A DNA stretch of 64,000 bases from Alistipes dispar. Lineage in GTDB: Bacteria > Bacteroidota > Bacteroidia > Bacteroidales > Rikenellaceae. Each line of letters begins with the position of its first letter. The stretch's first letter is position 1. The stretch spans positions 2,158,001-2,222,000 of the forward strand of contig NZ_AP019736.1 of assembly GCF_006542685.1 (NCBI RefSeq), written 5' to 3'. Positions 59,391 to 64,000 of this stretch are shown here, in pieces. The notes under the pieces are model-generated. The model saw only the letters and a program-made list of their open reading frames with translations, ran no database searches and was not told the DNA's origin. A program made the translations under genes and the position numbers.

Positions 59391-60747
59391 GCTTCTCGTC
59401 GCGGCCGCGGCGCTCTTTCCCGCCGCCGTATGGGCGCAGACGAGCAGCATAAACGCCTTTTCCCCCTATACGATGTACGGCATCGGCGAATTGAACACTC
59501 CGGGTACGCTGCCGATGCGTTCGATGGGCGGCGTGGGTGTCGCGATGCGTTCGACGGGAGTCGTCAATCTGCTCAATCCGGCGGCGTACAGTTCGATTCC
59601 GCAGAAGACGTTCCTCTTCAACTTCGGGCTGGAGGGGCAGAACTACTACAACTCGCAGACGGTGGCCGGGCAGTCGAAAAGCACGGCTTACAATACGTTC
59701 AATTTCCACGACATCGCCTTTCAGATGCCCGTGGCGCGGAAACTCGGTCTGGGGTTCAGCCTCACGCCGTACAGTTCGGTGGGTTACCGGACCAAGTATT
59801 ACCACGAGTACGACCCGTCGGATCCCGTGTGGGGCAACGTCGGGCGCGTGCAGTACAACTACGAAGGCGAGGGCGACGTGACGGAGGTCAAGCTCGGCCT
59901 GGGCTGGGAGGTGTTCAAGAACTTCTCGGTCGGCGTGGCCGCGCAATACTACTGGGGCAGCATCGACCGCACCTTCACGATGACGCCGACGGCCATCACG
60001 GGCGAGGGAACCTACACTTCGTCGGTGGGACTGGACAATTACAGCATTTCGAGCGTCAAGGGGCAGGTCGGCGTGCAGTGGAGCCCCGTGCTGACCCAGA
60101 AGCGCATCCTCACGATCGGCGCGGCGTTCGACATCGGCGGCGACCTGAATCCCGAGGTGACGAAGCGCATCTATGTCGGCGACATTTACAATACGACGGT
60201 CAAGGGCGACACGACGCATCTGAAGATGGTGCTGCCGCGGCAGCTTTCGGCCGGCATCTACTACCAGACGGCCAAGTGGGCCGTGGGCGTGGATTACGCC
60301 TACCAGAACTGGGGCGACAGCAACACCGCGACCGAAATGACGGGCGTGAGCGGCTCGGGCGACGCAAGAACCTCCTACGAGGTGGCCTATACCAATACGA
60401 GCACGTTCAAGGTGGGCGTGGAGTACACGCCGTCGCGCTACGACGTGCGTAGTTTCCTCAAGCGCTGGTCCTACCGGGCGGGATTCCGTTACGGTTACCA
60501 CAACCAGACCTTCAACGGCGACCGGCTCGCGCAGTATGCCGTGACCGCCGGATTCGGCATTCCCGTGAAGCTCTGGGCGATCTCTTCGATCGACGTGGGC
60601 GTGGAGTACGGCCGCCGCGGGTATAACGTCGCCGAGCGCGTCGGACTGGTGCGGCAGCAGTACTTCAAGTTCGCCGTGGGCTTCACGCTCTTCGCCGGAG
60701 CCCAGGAGAACGGCGAGTACTGGTTCTCGCGGCCCAAGTACGATTAA
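59365..60747 (+). CDS. Outer-membrane beta-barrel protein next to coaX
   Basis: A 460-residue secreted protein with signal peptide MQVKNTLIKLLVAAAALFPA. The mature start SSINAFSPYTMYGIGELNTP leads into FadL/OmpP1-like features: an early GGVGVAMRSTGVVNLLNPAA hatch-like segment, strands with alternating aromatics, ending GEYWFSRPKYD. This general pattern is close to long-chain fatty acid-type channels but the family match is only approximate. It starts inside coaX (26 bp overlap). Homologues lie between coaX and lptC in related genomes as I recall, hinting at an envelope assembly unit. Confidence 0.75.
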   Translation: MQVKNTLIKLLVAAAALFPAAVWAQTSSINAFSPYTMYGIGELNTPGTLPMRSMGGVGVAMRSTGVVNLLNPAAYSSIPQKTFLFNFGLEGQNYYNSQTVAGQSKSTAYNTFNFHDIAFQMPVARKLGLGFSLTPYSSVGYRTKYYHEYDPSDPVWGNVGRVQYNYEGEGDVTEVKLGLGWEVFKNFSVGVAAQYYWGSIDRTFTMTPTAITGEGTYTSSVGLDNYSISSVKGQVGVQWSPVLTQKRILTIGAAFDIGGDLNPEVTKRIYVGDIYNTTVKGDTTHLKMVLPRQLSAGIYYQTAKWAVGVDYAYQNWGDSNTATEMTGVSGSGDARTSYEVAYTNTSTFKVGVEYTPSRYDVRSFLKRWSYRAGFRYGYHNQTFNGDRLAQYAVTAGFGIPVKLWAISSIDVGVEYGRRGYNVAERVGLVRQQYFKFAVGFTLFAGAQENGEYWFSRPKYD

Positions 60748-60824
60748 CCGGGACGGAGCCGGCAAACGAATACGGACAGGTAAACAAAAAACAAACATAA
60801 AACGCACAAAAATTAATCTGACCG

Positions 60825-62162
60825 ATGAAAAACGTTAAATTTCTGCTTTCCGCGGCCTGTACGCTGTTCGCTGTGGCTGCGATGGCACAACAGGATTTCA
60901 GTGGCCCCCAGTACGCGAAATGGGGCGACACCCCGGAAGAGCGGGAGAAGAACATTCTGAACAGCAATTTCCTGAAGGAGTCGTACGACAACCGCGATTA
61001 CGATGCGGCCGCCCGTTACCTGCGCGACCTGCTCAACAGTTGCCCCGACGCTTCGGTGGCCATCTACCAGCGCGGCGCCAATGTTTACAAGCAGAAGATC
61101 AACCGTGCCAAGAACGTGACCGAGAAGAACGCCTATATCGACTCGCTGATGCAGATCTATGACCTGCGCGCCAAGTATTTCGGCGACAACGCCAAGCAGG
61201 GGCTCGCCTTCATCCTCGACCAGAAGGCCCGCGAGTACCTGGCCTATAAGCCCAACGACCGCGCCGGCATCCGCAAGGCGTTCCGCGAGGCCCTCGAGGC
61301 CGGCGGCGACAACGCCGATCCGGAGACCGTGGTGGCCTACTTCTCGAACCTCTGCGACGACTACAAGAACACCGACGAGGTGATGCCCGACGAGGTGATC
61401 GCCGAGTACGACCGGCTTTCGCAGTTCTTCGAGAAGCATCCCGAGGCTGCGGAGATGAAGGGCCAGTTCGACACGGCGTTCGGCGTGAGTGGCGCCGCGA
61501 GCTGCGAGAACCTGGAGAAGCTCTTCGGCGCCAAGCTGGCCGCCGCTCCCGACGACGAGGCGCTGCTCGCGCAGGCCGTGGCGCTGATGTCGCGTGCCGA
61601 TTGCAGCAGCGATTTCTTCCTGGCGACGGCCGAGAAGTTCTATGCGGTGAAGCCGTCGTCCAATACGGCGCTGTCGCTGGCCCAGGTTTTCCAGAACAAG
61701 CACGACTATGCGAAGGCCATGACCTATCTGAACGAGGCGCTGGCCGTGGAGAAGGATGATGCCGAGCGTCAGAAGCTGCTGGCCCGCATCGGCCTGGTCG
61801 GCCTGGCCGCCAACGATGTTTCGGGAGCCGCCGCGGCCGCACGTCAGGCCCGCGACCTGAATCCCGAGGACGGCGTGCCCTACTTCGTGCTGGCGCAGTG
61901 CTACGGCCTTTCGGCCGCTTCCTGCGGCGGTTTCGCCGGGCAGGCTACCTTCTGGGCCGCTTACGACACGATGTCGAAGGCCGTCGAGCTGCTGCCGAGC
62001 GATTCGGAATACCTCGAGCACGCCAAGAGCGCGCTTTCGACCTTCCGCAACAACTTCCCCAGCTCCGAGGAGTGTTTCTTCAACGAGCTGCAGTCCGGGG
62101 CGCGTTATACGGTCACCTGCGGCACGGCTGCCGGTGTCACCACGACGGTGCGTCCCCGCTAA
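60825..62162 (+). CDS. Secreted tetratricopeptide-repeat protein
   Basis: A 445-residue protein with signal peptide MKNVKFLLSAACTLFAVAAM. The mature chain is almost all alpha-helical repeats; TPR-like pairs are visible in NRDYDAAARYLRDLLNSCPD, NKHDYAKAMTYLNEALAVEK and SGAAAAARQARDLNPEDGVP. Such periplasmic TPR proteins usually scaffold protein complexes. It follows the barrel gene after 77 bp of AT-rich leader and precedes lptC by 22 bp, so a partnership with either is plausible but unproven. Confidence 0.85.
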   Translation: MKNVKFLLSAACTLFAVAAMAQQDFSGPQYAKWGDTPEEREKNILNSNFLKESYDNRDYDAAARYLRDLLNSCPDASVAIYQRGANVYKQKINRAKNVTEKNAYIDSLMQIYDLRAKYFGDNAKQGLAFILDQKAREYLAYKPNDRAGIRKAFREALEAGGDNADPETVVAYFSNLCDDYKNTDEVMPDEVIAEYDRLSQFFEKHPEAAEMKGQFDTAFGVSGAASCENLEKLFGAKLAAAPDDEALLAQAVALMSRADCSSDFFLATAEKFYAVKPSSNTALSLAQVFQNKHDYAKAMTYLNEALAVEKDDAERQKLLARIGLVGLAANDVSGAAAAARQARDLNPEDGVPYFVLAQCYGLSAASCGGFAGQATFWAAYDTMSKAVELLPSDSEYLEHAKSALSTFRNNFPSSEECFFNELQSGARYTVTCGTAAGVTTTVRPR

Positions 62163-62184
62163 AGCGGACAGTTCCGCGTTGTAG

Positions 62185-63165
62185 ATGGAAAAACGCCTGA
62201 CGAAATATGGTAGGGTAGCACTCTCCGTTGCGGGGAGTGCTATCTTGCTATTCTCCTGTGCGGAGCGGGAGACGCCTCCGGAGGGCTCCGTGGAGACGAT
62301 GATGACCGAGTACAGCGACAGCCTCTCGATCATCATGTCGCGCAACGGCCGTCGGTCGTACCACTTCACGGCGCCGCAGCTCGAAGGCTACACGCTGGCC
62401 CGCGAACCGTACCGCGAATTTCGCAGGGGCATCCGGATCACGACCTACAAGGACGATTCGCTCTCGACGGTGGATGCGGTGCTGACGGCCAATTACGCCA
62501 TCTATTACGAGAAGCGCGAGCTGTGGGAGGCCAAGGGCAATGTCGTGGTCGAGAAGTCCGACGGCAAGACGCTCTACACCCAGCAGCTCTTCTGGAACGC
62601 CCAGACGGACAAGGTCTATTCGAACGTCGATTCGAAGATCGTGCAGAACAACGGCCGCGACGTATTCATCGGCGAGGGCTTCGAGTCGGACGCTTCGTTC
62701 AAGGAGTGGCGTTTCCGCCGCATGAAGGGGCGCATGGAGGTCGAGATGAAGAATTCGCCCGACTCGACGGCGTCGGCGCCGGCTCCCGCGGGGGCTGCGG
62801 ACGTCGCCGGTAACGGTGCGGCGGGCGGGCCTGATCCGAAAGAGGAATCGTCCGGCGGAGTAAAATCCGGCAGCGGCGGGGAGCCGCGGCGGACGGCGGT
62901 CCGCCGTTCGGATGCCGGACCGGAGAGGCCGCGGCTGACGGATTCCGCTCCGGAGCGTCCGTCCGGAAAGGCGCGTGCGTCCGAAGCGGTCCGGTTTCCC
63001 GCAGCCGGGCAGGAGCCGCAGCCGTTGCAGGTGTCGAAGGCTCAGCTCCGGCCGCTCGGACAGTCCGGAGATGCCGTACCCGTGCAGGCGGCCGAGACCC
63101 CGGCGGCGGAGGTTCCGGCGGAGGGCGTGCGTCCGGTCGAATCCCTGAAATCCGAAACCCGGTAG
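62185..63165 (+). CDS. lptC: LPS-transport protein LptC with a long disordered C-terminal tail
   Basis: Links the inner-membrane LptB2FG exporter to the LptA bridge carrying LPS. The first about 190 residues match LptC: a lipobox (AGSAILLFSC, Cys25), then DSLSIIMSRNGRRSYHFTAP and the beta-jellyroll (ANYAIYYEKRELWEAKGNVV, DGKTLYTQQLFWNAQTDKVY). Residues about 193-326 are low-complexity Ala/Pro/Glu/Arg/Gly sequence, absent from usual LptC. The frame stays open and its stop is 2 bp before the next gene's ATG, so the tail is probably real. Lipidation in place of a transmembrane anchor is seen in Bacteroidota homologues. Confidence 0.85.
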   Translation: MEKRLTKYGRVALSVAGSAILLFSCAERETPPEGSVETMMTEYSDSLSIIMSRNGRRSYHFTAPQLEGYTLAREPYREFRRGIRITTYKDDSLSTVDAVLTANYAIYYEKRELWEAKGNVVVEKSDGKTLYTQQLFWNAQTDKVYSNVDSKIVQNNGRDVFIGEGFESDASFKEWRFRRMKGRMEVEMKNSPDSTASAPAPAGAADVAGNGAAGGPDPKEESSGGVKSGSGGEPRRTAVRRSDAGPERPRLTDSAPERPSGKARASEAVRFPAAGQEPQPLQVSKAQLRPLGQSGDAVPVQAAETPAAEVPAEGVRPVESLKSETR

Positions 63166-63167
63166 CG

Positions 63168-64000
63168 ATGCTTTCGATTGTCATTCTCATATTTGCGATG
63201 CTGCTGCTGTCGGCCTTCTTTTCGGGCATGGAGATCGCTTTCACGAGCAAGAACCGCCTGAAACTCGAGATCGACCGGAAGCAGAGCCGGATGTTCGACC
63301 GCATCGCCGAGGTCTTCTCCCGCCATCCGGGGCAGTACATCACGACGATCCTCGTGGGCAACAACATTGCGCTGGTGGTCTATTCGCTGGCCATGTCGCT
63401 CCTGCTGCGGGAGACCTACGGCGCTCTGGGATGGGAGTCGCTGGCCCTCGAAGGCTCCGTGGCGCTCGATACGGCCGTATCGACGCTCGTCATCATCTTC
63501 GTCGCGGAGTTCCTGCCCAAGTCGATCTTCAAGAACAATCCCAATTTCTACTACCGCGCCCTGGCGCCGGCGATCTACTTCTTCTACATTCTGCTCTATC
63601 CGCTGGCGCGCTTCACGACGCTGCTCTCGCACGGCATCCTGCGCCTTTTGGGGCGGCGCGTCAAGGAGCAGGACATCACGCCGAGCTTCAACCGCGAGGA
63701 CCTGGCCGCCCTGCTCGAGGCGAACAATACGGAGCAGCACGCCGAGCCGGACAACGAACTGAAACTTTTCCAGAATGCGCTGGACTTCGCCGACCTGCGC
63801 GTCCGCGACTGCATGGTTCCGCGCGTGGACATCGAGGCGGTGGACATCGAGGAGACCTCGATCGGGCAGCTCACCGCGCGTTTCGTCGATTCGAAGTATT
63901 CGCGGATTTTCGTCTGGCGCGGGTCGATCGACAACATCGTGGGGTACGTCAATTCGAAGAGCCTCTTCACGCGTCCGGCACAGGTCGCCGACGTGATGAT
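63168..64000 (+). CDS. CNNM/CorC-family membrane protein (hemolysin-type), 3' end outside window
   Basis: ATG 63168 opens a frame that runs off the window end (at least 277 residues). It begins MLSIVILIFAMLLLSAFFSG, the first helix of the DUF21/CNNM domain, followed by MEIAFTSKNRLKLEIDRKQS, TTILVGNNIALVVYS and FVAEFLPKSIFKNNP, all typical of that membrane module (residues 1-170). From about residue 205 it enters the CBS pair (DCMVPRVDIEAVDIEETSIG). These proteins are linked to Mg2+ or Co2+ efflux/homeostasis; the old name hemolysin is misleading. It starts 2 bp after lptC. Confidence 0.92.
   Translation, partial: MLSIVILIFAMLLLSAFFSGMEIAFTSKNRLKLEIDRKQSRMFDRIAEVFSRHPGQYITTILVGNNIALVVYSLAMSLLLRETYGALGWESLALEGSVALDTAVSTLVIIFVAEFLPKSIFKNNPNFYYRALAPAIYFFYILLYPLARFTTLLSHGILRLLGRRVKEQDITPSFNREDLAALLEANNTEQHAEPDNELKLFQNALDFADLRVRDCMVPRVDIEAVDIEETSIGQLTARFVDSKYSRIFVWRGSIDNIVGYVNSKSLFTRPAQVADVM

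Noticed and set aside
1..64000. tRNA, rRNA, CRISPR, IS element, prophage, toxin-antitoxin or restriction genes
   Set aside because: Looked for on both strands by eye; no tRNA T-loop/acceptor pattern, repeat-spacer series, transposase motifs or defence families found.

Overview
The window is a contiguous piece of a GC-rich Bacteroidota chromosome, most probably Alistipes or a close Rikenellaceae relative (the phylum is secure, the genus is inference). Supporting signs are TonB-linked outer-membrane proteins, a PorX-type response regulator, PCMD and calycin-like lipoproteins, a DUF4923 protein, promoters of the Bacteroidota type (TTTG or TTG, about 19-20 bp, TAnnTTTG), and start codons preceded by AT-rich leaders rather than Shine-Dalgarno sequences. 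I found no rRNA, tRNA, CRISPR array, insertion sequence, prophage or integrase. This looks like chromosomal backbone with a few accessory patches.

Layout. 1-11.8 kb: a plus-strand purine cluster (purL, cut by the window edge, then purC, purF, purM, purN, a flavin split-barrel gene, purH, purD, folD). It covers most of de novo IMP synthesis, and FolD can supply the formyl-folate used by PurN and PurH. 11.9-12.8 kb: a methyltransferase, ended by a bidirectional terminator. 12.8-20.9 kb: a minus-strand run read as rlmH, a LuxR-type regulator, a TonB-dependent receptor, a small lipoprotein, nadC, an LtaS-like sulfatase-fold membrane protein and a DUF2156-GNAT fusion. 21.0-22.3 kb: a secreted GH2-like protein that has lost its catalytic residue; it shares an interdigitated divergent promoter with asnS. 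22.4-26.1 kb: asnS, rpoN and a PAP2-like membrane protein. 26.2-34.0 kb (minus): gdhA, a DUF4923 protein, nadE, pepT, an OPT transporter and a MazG-like pyrophosphohydrolase. 34.3-35.4 kb: a porin gene interrupted by one in-frame TAG.

35.5-37.9 kb (minus): murF and a mannose-1-phosphate guanylyltransferase. 38.2-41.8 kb (plus): pssA, a putative porin and a lytic transglycosylase. 42.1-45.6 kb (minus): two paralogous beta-barrel proteins and a PCMD lipoprotein. 45.8-47.9 kb (minus): an S9 peptidase lipoprotein. 48.0-50.6 kb: a NUDIX hydrolase, a membrane LytTR regulator, a miniature ExbB/TolQ-like protein and an SRPBCC protein. 50.7-52.6 kb (minus): tsaE and porX. 53.0-64.0 kb (plus): HU, a 29-residue AURKAIP1/COX24-like ribosomal protein gene, rng, mfd, coaX, an outer-membrane protein, a TPR protein, lptC and a CNNM/CorC-family gene cut by the window end.

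The points most worth following are the catalytically dead GH2 homologue, the recurrent terminator palindrome at two unrelated loci, the coupled LtaS-like/DUF2156-GNAT pair, the PCMD plus twin-barrel cassette, the single-stop porin pseudogene and the mini ExbB-like protein. I did not see a clear-cut new defence or mobile system here.
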